NCBI GenBank assembly: GCA_015075275.1
Contig: JABTUU010000001.1
Location: forward strand, 1,343,216 to 1,407,215
Source: Anaerolineales bacterium
GTDB lineage: Bacteria > Chloroflexota > Anaerolineae > Anaerolineales > Villigracilaceae
Direction: 5' to 3'
DNA length: 64,000 bases
Shown: positions 1 through 8,292 of the stretch, piece by piece
Numbering within the stretch: position 1 is the first letter of the stretch
Layout: every line of letters starts with the position of its first letter
Program-made: the position numbers and the translations under genes
Notes under the pieces: generated by a model
The model's input: the letters and a program-made list of their open reading frames with translations, nothing else
Database searches by the model: none
What the model was told of the DNA's origin: nothing

Positions 1-931
1 CGAAAAATCCCTCGAGAGTAACCGCCGCTCCCATAACGGGAGTTCCGACCATTTGGCTCCCGCTCATATTTGCAGGAACTCCATTGATCGTCCAAAAATC
101 GCCGGCTAGAACATCCAAGTTTCCATCGAAAGGTTCATCAGGGGTCTTGGTCGCGGCGATATTCGGCGTATCGTCCTCGTCTGGTTGATCATCCACTTCA
201 AAGGGATCGTCTTCGACGTCGGGCAGGCTTGCTCCCGCTGGGAGAAATTCAATATCCGATGCTAATACAGAACCATCGGGTTGTGTCACTCCTTGCACAC
301 GCACGGCAGAGTTAACCGGCACAGGTTGAGGCGGCAAGCCTGTTTGAGACGTCGTGACGACTCGCACTCCGGCGACCAGCCATCCCGTCTCGCTCTGACG
401 CGCGACCAATCCGTTGAACGACACGTCGGCAGAACGTCCGTTTGCGAATAATTCGCGCAATTCTCCGATTCGTTCATTTTGATGTTTTACCTTCAGCGCA
501 TTGCGTAATTCGGGATTCAGCGCGAATGCCTCCTGCAAATTCTCCCACGAGCGCTTAGCAGGATATAAATTGTCGCCAGGCAACAAAGTAGACGCCGCGC
601 CTGCCAAACTTGCACTGCTAACAAACGCAAAGACAAGAGTCGCCAATGTGAATGCAAGCCTTCGCAAGGAAGCAAACCAACCGAAACGAACAGCCGATTT
701 GTTGTTAGTCTCTCGTATCTCAGCGGCGCGCTGCAACACTTTCGCGCGATTCCTTCTCATTACATCAACCGAGGGATCAGGCGCAGACATTTTCTTTGCG
801 AGGAACGAGGTTTCGAGAAGCGGGTATAGCTCGTCGGCATATTCTGGATAGCGCAACAGAACAGCTTCGATCTCCGCGCCGTTTTCAATTTCACGCAAAC
901 AGGTTTCTAACACATCGTATAAATTATCCAT
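1..931 (-). CDS. DUF5667/DUF5666-like membrane protein, C-terminus cut by window edge
   Basis: Reading leftward from an ATG at 931, the frame stays open to base 1, giving 310 visible residues with no stop. Residues 1-75 are an acidic, helical segment with a Tyr-Pro-rich pattern. A hydrophobic helix follows at about 85-110. Just after it comes LLPGDNLYPAKRSWE (about residues 114-128), which is the hallmark of DUF5667. After about residue 160 there is a beta-rich DUF5666-like stretch and then acidic linkers. The start overlaps the end of the ECF sigma gene by 8 bases, so the two are probably translationally coupled. By analogy with sigma/anti-sigma pairs it may be a membrane partner of that sigma factor, but no zinc-binding anti-sigma motif is visible. 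The function is inference. Confidence 0.75.
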   Translation of the reverse strand, partial: MDNLYDVLETCLREIENGAEIEAVLLRYPEYADELYPLLETSFLAKKMSAPDPSVDVMRRNRAKVLQRAAEIRETNNKSAVRFGWFASLRRLAFTLATLVFAFVSSASLAGAASTLLPGDNLYPAKRSWENLQEAFALNPELRNALKVKHQNERIGELRELFANGRSADVSFNGLVARQSETGWLVAGVRVVTTSQTGLPPQPVPVNSAVRVQGVTQPDGSVLASDIEFLPAGASLPDVEDDPFEVDDQPDEDDTPNIAATKTPDEPFDGNLDVLAGDFWTINGVPANMSGSQMVGTPVMGAAVTLEGFF

Positions 932-1472
932 GAATCACCTCGCCGATCTGCCGCTGGAGCGATGCCAGCGCGCGGAACTGGAGAGCCTTTACGGCATTTA
1001 CATTTTTTTCCATGTGCGTCGCGGTCTCTTCGAGAGAATAACCTTGTCCGAACCGCAACGCAAGCACTTGCTGTTGTTCTTCTGTCAATAAAGTCAGCGC
1101 AGCCCGCATAACGCGAGCGTCTTCGCGCGAATCCACGCATGTGGAAACATCCGAATTTTGGTCCGCCATCGATTCGGACAATTCCGATACCGGACGCCGA
1201 TATTGCTTGCGCAAGTGATCATTGACTGCATTAGAGGCGGCGGCGATTAACCAACCTTTCAAACTAGTTTGCGGACCTCGACGTTTATTCGCCGCTTCAA
1301 GCAACTCCATGAACACATCGCTTGCGAGGTCCTCAGCAAGTTGATCGTCGTCTACGCGATAACGAACGTAGCGATAGACTTCAGGAAAATATCGGTCGTA
1401 AATCGCGCCTACAATTTGCGAATCTAAATTTTGCAAATTAGTCAGCGCTTGCGAGTCGTCAAATTCAGCCAT
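924..1472 (-). CDS. ECF-type RNA polymerase sigma factor
   Basis: A 182-residue sigma-70-family protein of extracytoplasmic-function size. Region 2 lies at about residues 20-85 (YRYVRYRVDDDQLAEDLASD then FMELLEA, followed by the DNA-melting segment ending NDHLRKQYRRP). Region 4 lies at about 120-175 (LLTEEQQQVLALRFGQGYSLEETA, a helix-turn-helix). I chose the ATG at 1472 (MAEFDDS). An upstream TTG at 1490 is possible but would add six unconserved residues. The stop overlaps the start of the downstream DUF5667 protein by 8 bases, so both form one unit. It probably directs transcription of its own operon or of envelope genes. The regulon cannot be seen from the sequence. Confidence 0.88.
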   Translation of the reverse strand: MAEFDDSQALTNLQNLDSQIVGAIYDRYFPEVYRYVRYRVDDDQLAEDLASDVFMELLEAANKRRGPQTSLKGWLIAAASNAVNDHLRKQYRRPVSELSESMADQNSDVSTCVDSREDARVMRAALTLLTEEQQQVLALRFGQGYSLEETATHMEKNVNAVKALQFRALASLQRQIGEVIHG

Positions 1473-1606
1473 GATTACTCGAAAGCGCAAAAAACAATAA
1501 CCTAGGGGAGAAAAGTCTCATAAGTAGGAACAATCGGATAAATGGCAGCTCGTCCGGAGTTTACCATCCAGACGAGCCGTCGCACGTCTCTCAAATATTA
1601 TAACAA

Positions 1607-2296
1607 TTAATCGTTATCATCTTCCTCATCGTCATCATCGTCATCGTCATCGCCATCAGCGTCATCGTCATCAGCGTCATCGTCATCAGCGTCATCGCCA
1701 TCAGCGTCATCGTCATCAGTACCGCTATCAATGTCGTCGTCAGCATCGTCGTCATCGCCAACATCATCTACCTTCTCGATCTCAAGGGCAGAAAAGGTTC
1801 CATCGACATTTACCGCGATCTCAATTTCGACCTGGTCTCCAACCGCAACGACGTCCTCGAACTTAGTGAAGCTTGTGATTTGATACGCAACGCCGCCGAT
1901 CATGACCGAGTCGGCTGCGAGAGATTCAACCACGCCAAATACTTTATCCGCATCGTCATCATCGTTGGCGTGATCGGCCGGCGCAACGAAAGATTCGATC
2001 TTCAGCGCGACCACTGTGCTATCCGAAGATACTATTCCTTCCGCTTTAACGAACGCGCCGATCGTGACGTTCGAAGCCATCGCTATTTCGGGGTCAACCG
2101 TAACCGTCTGCCCGCTGACAACCCACTGGTTTCCATTTATGGCTTCCACGATTCCCGTGAAGACAACCTCCTTCGCCAACGCCTTGGGAGCGACTTCTAA
2201 AGCGGATGACCGAGAGAGCGTCCCGCCGCAAGCGCTGAGCAAGTATGCGCCGATAAGCCAAAACGAAATAAGGATAAACCGATTGATTTTGAACAT
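1607..2296 (-). CDS. DUF5666-like lipoprotein with polyaspartate tail
   Basis: A 229-residue secreted lipoprotein. The N-terminus is a signal peptide ending in the lipobox LLSAC (Cys about residue 23). Two DUF5666-like beta modules follow (about 40-105 and 110-175), with the repeated pattern of a short gating strand, VTVDPE or VMIGG, and VGDQVEIE. The last ~55 residues are almost only Asp with Ala, Gly and Glu, encoded by tandem GTCATC/GTCGTC-type repeats. The start is supported by GGAGG six bases upstream of the ATG. An acidic tail of this kind could bind Ca2+ or other cations at the cell surface, but that is inference. The repeats make its length likely to vary between strains. Confidence 0.8.
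   Translation of the reverse strand: MFKINRFILISFWLIGAYLLSACGGTLSRSSALEVAPKALAKEVVFTGIVEAINGNQWVVSGQTVTVDPEIAMASNVTIGAFVKAEGIVSSDSTVVALKIESFVAPADHANDDDDADKVFGVVESLAADSVMIGGVAYQITSFTKFEDVVAVGDQVEIEIAVNVDGTFSALEIEKVDDVGDDDDADDDIDSGTDDDDADGDDADDDDADDDDADGDDDDDDDDEEDDND
1618..1765. repeat. CGTCATC-type trinucleotide-phase tandem repeat (Asp tail)
   Basis: Imperfect tandem units of about 15 bases built from GTCATC, CATCGTCATCAG and GTCATCGCCATCAG. All are in phase with codons, so that GAT/GAC (Asp) dominates the antisense reading. It encodes the C-terminal tail of the lipoprotein at 1607-2296 and is a likely site of replication slippage. Confidence 0.85.
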
Positions 2297-2480
2297 TTTG
2301 CCTCCGAGAAAATTTATGGTTTCAACCTTATAGTCGCCGGAGGAGAGGAAAAGTTACGGGTATGAAAAATTATGCAAAGCGCGAAATTACCCGCAACGCT
2401 TGAAGCCTAACGGTTCCCGCGCCGCCTTCGCCCAACCGCGAGATAGAGAGAGCGTTATCTCCCAGACTCCGTCTCGCGCT

Positions 2481-3986
2481 TCAACTCTCTTCAATCCTCA
2501 AACCTACTTTCCCAAGATAGCGTTTCTCTAAAGGTTGAGTTAGGCTGTATGTTGCCAGCCATTGCCGAGCTTGATGATTATCGCGATCTAGGGCAACGAC
2601 CATTTCCAAGCATTTTTCAACTTCTTCATACTTACCTTCAGTGACAGCCAGCCGCGCCGCCATCATTAATTCCTCAATCTGCGCTTGTTGTGAACAGCGA
2701 TCGCGCAAATCTGCTTTCTCGCTTCTACGGAATAATAGAACCGCATAGATTTCAGTTGCTACAGCCAGAAAAATTCGGATAACAAAGAGCAGCGGGATGC
2801 CCCAGGCTGTCATGAGTACGCCAGCCAAAATAGGGCCGGCAACAGCGCCGGCATCCTCGCCCATTCCCATAATACCCATCATCTGCGCTCGACGAGACGG
2901 ATCAGCGTTTGCCGTTCGAGACATCATCAAACCCCACGCAGGACGAAAAGCTGCCTTTCCGGCATCGTCAATCAGTTTGCCCGCTACTATGCCTGCCAGC
3001 CCTGGCGAAACGAGATAAAAGAAGGATGAAACGGTATTAGCGACTCCTCGAATCGCGAGAACGAGTTTACCGCTTACATGGTCTGCGAGCCAGCCAAATA
3101 GAGGACCAGCGATTAGAATGATCACGGTCGAGGCAGTGTAAATCATCCCAGTTTGAGCGGTGTTAAGTCCTGCATATTCGGTAGCTAGAATAGGAAAGAT
3201 ACCTTTTAGCATATTTGCCGTTCCGGAGATGAGAAAACCGAGAAAGGCAAAGGACAACAGAGGCGCAGGCGCTCTCTCCGCTTTGAGCCGCGAGGGATTA
3301 GAAACGGTTAATGCAGACTGGTCAGCGCAATTATCATAGCTCGAAGACGCGTTTTTTACAGACCTATCCAACATGACCGGCTCTGTTCGCACCCACCGAT
3401 AAACGATGTACAAAGGCAAAAATGAGAGCAAACAGGCAACGACAAAAACAACATCATAGTTAGCTACAGCAATCGTCAACAGGATTCCAGCCAGCGTTTG
3501 ACCGAAGGAAGCCGCCACGCTCTTTGCGGTCACATACCATGCAAAAGACGAGCCTATCGCCTTTTTACCGCCATGAACCGCAATGAGGGCGCTAGACGAT
3601 GGATCGCGCAACGCATTAGCAGCGCCATGTAATATTCGAATAGCGAAGAGCTGCAAAGGTCCGCCCGCCAGCGCCAAACACAACGCTACGCCCGTGCGCA
3701 TACAAATAGCGATAGTAAGCCCATGTTTTAAACCGATGCGGTCAACGAGCCATCCGGTGACTGGTTTTAGAATCAGAGAGATCGCCGATTCCAAAGAGAT
3801 AAGTAATCCTATCTGCGTCAGACTCATCCCTAAATGATAGGCGTAAAGCGGAAGAGCAAAACTGATCAGACCAAAGCTAAGGCGGCTAAAAAAACCCTCG
3901 GCTACAATTGCGGCGACAGCAAAGTTGACAGCAGGTTGTTTACCTTCGTCTGCAAACTGCATTGATTCTTTCTCTAATTGTTTCAT
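2481..3986 (-). CDS. MFS transporter with C-terminal helical (TPR-like) extension
   Basis: A 501-residue major facilitator. About 12 hydrophobic segments are visible between residues 18 and 415. The MFS signature loop between TM2 and TM3 is GWLVDRIGLKHG, and its second-half equivalent is GWLADHVSGK. The loop between TM6 and TM7 is long and polar. After the last TM the protein continues about 75 residues in a soluble, helical segment (EEVEKCLEMVVALDRDNHQA) resembling a TPR pair, which is not usual for MFS exporters. It is the last gene of the six-gene operon, 29 bases after an ATP-grasp gene, with an AAGGA ribosome site. The context suggests export of the product made by the operon. The substrate is unknown. 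Confidence 0.87.
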   Translation of the reverse strand: MKQLEKESMQFADEGKQPAVNFAVAAIVAEGFFSRLSFGLISFALPLYAYHLGMSLTQIGLLISLESAISLILKPVTGWLVDRIGLKHGLTIAICMRTGVALCLALAGGPLQLFAIRILHGAANALRDPSSSALIAVHGGKKAIGSSFAWYVTAKSVAASFGQTLAGILLTIAVANYDVVFVVACLLSFLPLYIVYRWVRTEPVMLDRSVKNASSSYDNCADQSALTVSNPSRLKAERAPAPLLSFAFLGFLISGTANMLKGIFPILATEYAGLNTAQTGMIYTASTVIILIAGPLFGWLADHVSGKLVLAIRGVANTVSSFFYLVSPGLAGIVAGKLIDDAGKAAFRPAWGLMMSRTANADPSRRAQMMGIMGMGEDAGAVAGPILAGVLMTAWGIPLLFVIRIFLAVATEIYAVLLFRRSEKADLRDRCSQQAQIEELMMAARLAVTEGKYEEVEKCLEMVVALDRDNHQARQWLATYSLTQPLEKRYLGKVGLRIEES

Positions 3987-4015
3987 CGTTTCCTTGGCAG
4001 ATATATTGTTCCGAA

Positions 4016-4912
4016 TTAGCCGCCATGCCAGATTAGCGGTTGACTCCTCATCATTAAGCCAGCAATCCGCTCCAATTCGCGCTGAGGGATGGCAGACCGC
4101 AAAGGCAGATCAAGAGAACACCGCCCGCGAGCGTAATCCTCAATATAATTTGCTATGAAATACGCGGCATTTGGCACGCCTTTATATCCGGGGAAGAAAT
4201 TCAAATCCACTACCAGAGGACCGTTGGGGCCCTCGATTACATCCAGACCATATAAGCCCAAACCAAATGCCTGACCACATCGCAGGGCGATTTCTCGAAC
4301 CTCAGCGCTAACCGAACATGGTTGACCCGGTTGGGTAAAACTAATCGCCGAAAAGGGCTTGCGGACAGCAAAGACTTCCTCGCCTACAACATATACTTTT
4401 AAATCTTCTCCACTGCCCCGGATATATTCATGGACTAGCATCGGGCTTTCCGGCGCAGGCACAGTTGCTAGTTCATCTGGGTTATGCACGATGTGGATTC
4501 CTGCGCCGCGATGTCCGCGATAGGGCTTAATAATCAGCGGATGCGCCTCAACTTCGGAACGTAACAGGGTCAAATCACCGGTTACCCATGAGTTCGGCGC
4601 CGGGATACCTGCCTCACGCAAACGCCTTGAGGCTATAATCTTGTCTTGCGCAGCGACCGAAGAGGGATACGGATTAAGAAAGCGCGCTCCCTGATCGTGC
4701 AAAACGCCCGCCAGGCTCAGCGATAACTCTGTATGCGACTTAAGGAGGTATAAGTCGTGCTCCACGCTCAAGTCATCGGAGCGGAGAAGCATTTCTTCTG
4801 CGATACCCGTCTCTACCTGAAAGCCGCGTTGGGTTAGAATATCGAACGCTTCTGAAAGGACCGGGCTGGATACCGGCGGAACACGACGAACAAGCATGAA
4901 ATATAGTTTCAT
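4016..4912 (-). CDS. RimK/ITPK-like ATP-grasp enzyme (first of three)
   Basis: A 298-residue ATP-grasp protein. The N-terminal Rossmann-like part (1-95) has the shared segment VEHDLYLLKSHTELSLSLAG. The ATP-binding lid contains LIIKPYRGHRGAGIHIV (about 145-162) with the nucleotide-binding Lys and a Gly-rich loop. The metal-binding end is LDVIEGPNGPLVVDLNFFPG (about 230-250), with Asp and Asn in the positions that hold Mg2+. FPGYKGVP resembles the C-terminal motif of inositol-phosphate kinases (ITPK) as well as RimK-type ligases, so phosphorylation and amide ligation are both possible. It sits 3 bases after a small gene and 29 before the MFS gene. It is paralogous to the proteins at 6476 and 7318. 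Substrate unknown. Confidence 0.82.
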   Translation of the reverse strand: MKLYFMLVRRVPPVSSPVLSEAFDILTQRGFQVETGIAEEMLLRSDDLSVEHDLYLLKSHTELSLSLAGVLHDQGARFLNPYPSSVAAQDKIIASRRLREAGIPAPNSWVTGDLTLLRSEVEAHPLIIKPYRGHRGAGIHIVHNPDELATVPAPESPMLVHEYIRGSGEDLKVYVVGEEVFAVRKPFSAISFTQPGQPCSVSAEVREIALRCGQAFGLGLYGLDVIEGPNGPLVVDLNFFPGYKGVPNAAYFIANYIEDYARGRCSLDLPLRSAIPQRELERIAGLMMRSQPLIWHGG

Positions 4913-4915
4913 AAT

Positions 4916-5158
4916 TCATGAACTTTCTATTTTGATTTTTTCTCGCAATAATTCGCGGGTTTGGCGGCGGACAAACAACGAGATATACATGGTCACTGTA
5001 GCGCCGTGAAACCCGGCCGCAACTTCATAGGCAGTTTCACGAATATGAGCCAGAGACACTTTGCCATCCAAATCATGCCAGGTCTGTTCAATGACACGGT
5101 TCAGATCGTCTTCGCTTATGTTCGTCAAGCCTGTTATATTCTTTATAATTGCATCCAT
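4916..5158 (-). CDS. Small three-helix protein (DUF3562-like)
   Basis: An 80-residue protein that appears all-helical. The pattern SEDDLNRVIEQTWHDLDGKV, then a central amphipathic stretch, then YISLFVRRQTRELLREK resembles the small three-helix-bundle dimerisation family DUF3562. That assignment rests on pattern only. There is no catalytic motif, Cys pair or phosphopantetheine Ser, so it does not look like a carrier protein. AAGGGA precedes the ATG. It lies between the dehydrogenase-like gene (37-base gap) and an ATP-grasp gene (3-base gap), so it is almost certainly part of this operon. An accessory or dimerisation role is inference. Confidence 0.65.
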   Translation of the reverse strand: MDAIIKNITGLTNISEDDLNRVIEQTWHDLDGKVSLAHIRETAYEVAAGFHGATVTMYISLFVRRQTRELLREKIKIESS

Positions 5159-5195
5159 TACGGTTTCCCTTTGAGCTTTATGAAATTTATGCGGT

Positions 5196-6479
5196 TCAGT
5201 AAACAGTCTTTGCTAAAAATAAGGATTGATAATCGTTGGATTGTGGGGAGATTTCAGTCTTGCGAGCGCTATTTTCAGGCTGAGAACAACAAGCCCATAT
5301 CATTCGATCTAATTTCAACAACACGTTGCCTCGATGCCAACCGTTTGCAAATTGCCTCCAGGCATTGGCTACGCGGCAGCCCAAACCCTGACTGGAATCC
5401 AGTTTGCAGATTCGGTTTAATGCAGAGGCGACGCCAAAGAACTTAACCTCATACTGCAAATCGGCGGAAGAGGGATCAGCCGGATCGTCAAAATAAAAAG
5501 CCGCAGCAGCCGCCAGAGCCAGATGTTCAGGATGTACCCCAGCTTCTTCTGCCAGATGCGCCGCGCCTATCAGACGATCATCTGCGCTCAACTTACGCCA
5601 AGGATCTCGTCCAACGCGCGCAATCGGATCATTAAGCGCCGAATTTTCGAAACGGGCAACAAGCTCTTCCAAATCACTCTCATCGCCTGCAATTTCCGCT
5701 CCATAACAAGCAGACAAACCACGCTGACCTTCAGTCATGGCGGCAAGTACGGCGGCTCTAATTTCAGGGTCGAGGATAGCCGCATGGATGTAATGGTATC
5801 CTTTGAGATAGCCAAGATACGCGCAAGTCGCATGGCCGGCGCTAAAGATGTATAACTTGCGGCACACCCAAGCATCGAAATCGTCGGAGAGAATCATGCC
5901 CTCAATACTTGGCAGCGGCTGGCGCAGGCTTAGCCTATCTACAACGAAGGCGTCAGGCGGATCGCCGATGAAAGTGAGCGGTTCATCCAAAGCGGGATCG
6001 CCCAACCGCTGTGTAACGGCTCGACTAACCAACGCGGTGGAAAAACCATAATCTGCCAGGGGAAAATCCTGCGACACATGCCGAGCAACATGCTCGCGCA
6101 AACGGGCGCCAGCCAGGGGCAAATTCTCAAACGCAAGAATATTTGCCGGTCGGCTTCGCAGACTCAAACCGGAGGCGATAAGTTCCGCAGCTGCGGATAA
6201 GTTGCCCGCCCCTACCGATGTGACGATCAAGTCGGCGGCGGCGATCTCAGCGGCAACTCGATCGGGATCGTCAGCGGATACGGCGCAGATTCCATCCACG
6301 ACGATTTTCCGCGCTTCCGATCCATTAACTAAATGCACCTGATAGCAGCCAACCCGGTTGAAGTGGTCTGCCAATACCGGCGTATGGGTGATGAAAACGA
6401 CTTGATATCCTGAAGCGCGCAGTAATTGACCCGCCAAACCACAACCGATGTGTCCAGCGCCAAGGATGATCGCTTTCAT
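5196..6479 (-). CDS. Mannitol-1-phosphate 5-dehydrogenase-like NAD(P)-dependent oxidoreductase
   Basis: A 427-residue protein of the mannitol dehydrogenase/MtlD family. The N-terminal Rossmann fold begins AIILGAGHIGCGLAGQLLRA (GxGxxGxG dinucleotide motif, residues 3-22). The C-terminal catalytic helical domain holds KLYIFSAGHATCAYLGYLKG followed by YHYIHAA (about 229-255), matching the K-x-x-x-N-x-x-H-like region of MtlD; the usual Asn is Ser here. The last ~50 residues are an extension not typical of MtlD. Family members interconvert sugar phosphates and polyol phosphates. Its start overlaps the preceding ATP-grasp gene by 4 bases, so it is co-translated with a putative kinase or ligase. The exact substrate is unknown and mannitol itself is not implied. 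Confidence 0.8.
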   Translation of the reverse strand: MKAIILGAGHIGCGLAGQLLRASGYQVVFITHTPVLADHFNRVGCYQVHLVNGSEARKIVVDGICAVSADDPDRVAAEIAAADLIVTSVGAGNLSAAAELIASGLSLRSRPANILAFENLPLAGARLREHVARHVSQDFPLADYGFSTALVSRAVTQRLGDPALDEPLTFIGDPPDAFVVDRLSLRQPLPSIEGMILSDDFDAWVCRKLYIFSAGHATCAYLGYLKGYHYIHAAILDPEIRAAVLAAMTEGQRGLSACYGAEIAGDESDLEELVARFENSALNDPIARVGRDPWRKLSADDRLIGAAHLAEEAGVHPEHLALAAAAAFYFDDPADPSSADLQYEVKFFGVASALNRICKLDSSQGLGCRVANAWRQFANGWHRGNVLLKLDRMIWACCSQPENSARKTEISPQSNDYQSLFLAKTVY

Positions 6480-7321
6480 ACAAATCTCTCTTTCTCAAAG
6501 GCAGGCAGAAGCGGTTGACCGGAGATCACGCGCTGACCGACGGAGTATATGTAGTCTGCAAGTCGTAAGGCGGCATCGGGAACTCCTTTGAAGCCGGGAA
6601 AACTTGAAATGTCTACAACATAGAATTTTCCATCGTTCACGATCACATCCAACCCATAGACCTCGATCCCAAAAGCTTGTCCGCAACGCAAAGCGATCTG
6701 GTGCAGTTCCGGCGCAACAACAAATGGTTCGCCGAGTTTTTCCTCATATGTCTGAGCGGGCCAAACCCGCTTTACTCCGTAGACTTGACCGCCGATACAA
6801 TAGATCTTGAGGTCGCGACCCTCCGGCTTGTAATAACGTTGAGCAAAAATCAGATCTTGATTAGCCCGCACATTATTTAGCTCATCCGAATCCCAAACGA
6901 CATGAACGCCTCTGCCTTGAGAGCCTCGATAAGGCTTGATTACGAGCGGTCCTTCATCGAGGAGAGGGGCAAGTTCTTCAAGATGGTTAGTCACATATGT
7001 GCTTGGCACAGGCAGGCCGGCGGCTTGCAAAACGCGAGTCGCAATGATCTTGTCGCGCATAATTGCTGCAACCGGATAAGGATTGACAATCTGCGCTCCA
7101 GCCGCATGCAACGCCCCAGCCAGGCTGAGCGCCAAATCGGCGCCAGATTTGAGAACATAGAGATCGTGTTCCACATGAATATGAGCCAAGTCTGTTAATT
7201 GCTCATCCGGATAAATTGGGTCTACTGTCACGCCCCATTCAGCGAGCAGACGAACCACCTCCGGTATAATGGGGCTTTTACGGGAAGGGGGGTAACGCGT
7301 CATAAACATCCCAATTTTCAT
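6476..7321 (-). CDS. RimK/ITPK-like ATP-grasp enzyme (second of three)
   Basis: A 281-residue paralogue of the protein at 4016. Shared landmarks are VEHDLYVLKSGADLALSLAG (about 50-70), NPYPVAAIMRDKIIATRVLQ, the ATP-lid segment LVIKPYRGSQGRGVHVV (about 125-141), and the metal-binding end GLDVIVNDGKFYVVDISSFP (about 225-245). In VVDISSFPG the Asn that normally coordinates the second Mg2+ in ATP-grasp enzymes is Ser, which may alter activity. GAGGAG lies 6 bases upstream of the ATG inside the end of the previous gene, and the genes overlap by 4 bases. The substrate is unknown. It may act on the product of the neighbouring dehydrogenase or on the same substrate as its paralogues. Confidence 0.82.
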   Translation of the reverse strand: MKIGMFMTRYPPSRKSPIIPEVVRLLAEWGVTVDPIYPDEQLTDLAHIHVEHDLYVLKSGADLALSLAGALHAAGAQIVNPYPVAAIMRDKIIATRVLQAAGLPVPSTYVTNHLEELAPLLDEGPLVIKPYRGSQGRGVHVVWDSDELNNVRANQDLIFAQRYYKPEGRDLKIYCIGGQVYGVKRVWPAQTYEEKLGEPFVVAPELHQIALRCGQAFGIEVYGLDVIVNDGKFYVVDISSFPGFKGVPDAALRLADYIYSVGQRVISGQPLLPAFEKERFV

Positions 7322-8166
7322 GGCTTTTCTCCTCGAGCTTTCCGAATTACGAAATCTGCTAGCTTTTCGTCCGCGTCGGGCACACCGTTGTAATTAGGAA
7401 AATCATTTACTTCGATGACAACCGGCCCATCAACGGTTTGAACGCAATCAACGCCGAAAAAATCCAGTCCAAAGATGGCGCGGCAACGACGCCCCAACTC
7501 CCTAAACACAGGGGTTGTCGGAACTTGTTCAACACGCAAGGCTTTTACGTTAGATCCATCAGTTTGTCTCGTTTTATATATGCCTAAAGGAGACGGTTTT
7601 CGAACAATCCATACCTCAGCGCCAATTCCATAAATTTTCAAGTCGCAGCCATCGTTGGGTAGATACTGTTGTGCCAGCGCGGCTGATTCGCGCCAGTCCA
7701 ATTGAGAAAGTTCTCGAGGAGCATTCACAACTTGTAAACCCCTACAATTGTCGCCAAAGATCGGCTTAAGAATGAGCGGATAACTCTCATTTGTGATTTG
7801 ACTCGCTAAACTCTCAGTTACGTTCAGGAATGTATGAGGAATTGGAATACTCGCCGACGCCAGAGCAATCGCCATTTCAGCTTTATTGTGAACGCTTGCA
7901 ATCGCCGACCGACTATTGATCGTTGAAATTCCACAAGTTTCAGCCCAAGCAAGCATTGAAAGGAGTCCCCAACTACGCCCTCGCGCAACGATCGCGTCTA
8001 ATCCGTCAAGCCAATTGTCATCCTTCACGCTATACAAGTGAATTTCCGGGACGATAATAGTCGCCCGATGTCCCTTTGCAGACAGCGCAGCAACCAACCC
8101 AGCCGGTTGCGCCTGAGTTAAATAACGCTGTTCAACAAGAATGCCGATGTGTAATTGACGAATCAT
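7318..8166 (-). CDS. RimK-like ATP-grasp enzyme (third, operon-leading)
   Basis: A 282-residue protein and the first gene of the six-gene operon. It has a divergent N-terminal domain and a clear ATP-grasp core. YPLILKPIFGDNCRGLQVV (about 137-155) is the ATP-binding strand and loop. The metal site is FFGVDCVQTVDGPVVIEVND (about 235-254), with the expected Glu and Asn present. It is more distant from the other two ATP-grasp proteins than they are from each other, which suggests a different acceptor. AGAGG lies 7 bases before the ATG. A factor-independent terminator at 8245-8271 separates it from the FHA gene, so the operon must start from its own promoter in 8167-8244. Confidence 0.82.
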   Translation of the reverse strand: MIRQLHIGILVEQRYLTQAQPAGLVAALSAKGHRATIIVPEIHLYSVKDDNWLDGLDAIVARGRSWGLLSMLAWAETCGISTINSRSAIASVHNKAEMAIALASASIPIPHTFLNVTESLASQITNESYPLILKPIFGDNCRGLQVVNAPRELSQLDWRESAALAQQYLPNDGCDLKIYGIGAEVWIVRKPSPLGIYKTRQTDGSNVKALRVEQVPTTPVFRELGRRCRAIFGLDFFGVDCVQTVDGPVVIEVNDFPNYNGVPDADEKLADFVIRKARGEKP

Positions 8167-8244
8167 TCAACTGCCTCTTCTATTTCTTCAGAATCTGGAT
8201 TTCACCCAAATAGTCGCAAAAAATAAAAAAAAGTTACGGGCAAC

Positions 8245-8271
8245 AAAAAAACTCCCGCTTGAAGCGGGAGT
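8245..8271 (-). terminator. Rho-independent terminator after the FHA regulator gene
   Basis: ACTCCCGCTT and its exact complement form a 10-bp stem (8251-8270) with a minimal loop, followed on the minus strand by a run of six to seven T. It ends transcription from the gene at 8293-8943 before the ATP-grasp operon. Confidence 0.85.
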
Positions 8272-8292
8272 AACTATCCAACAAATTATCGT

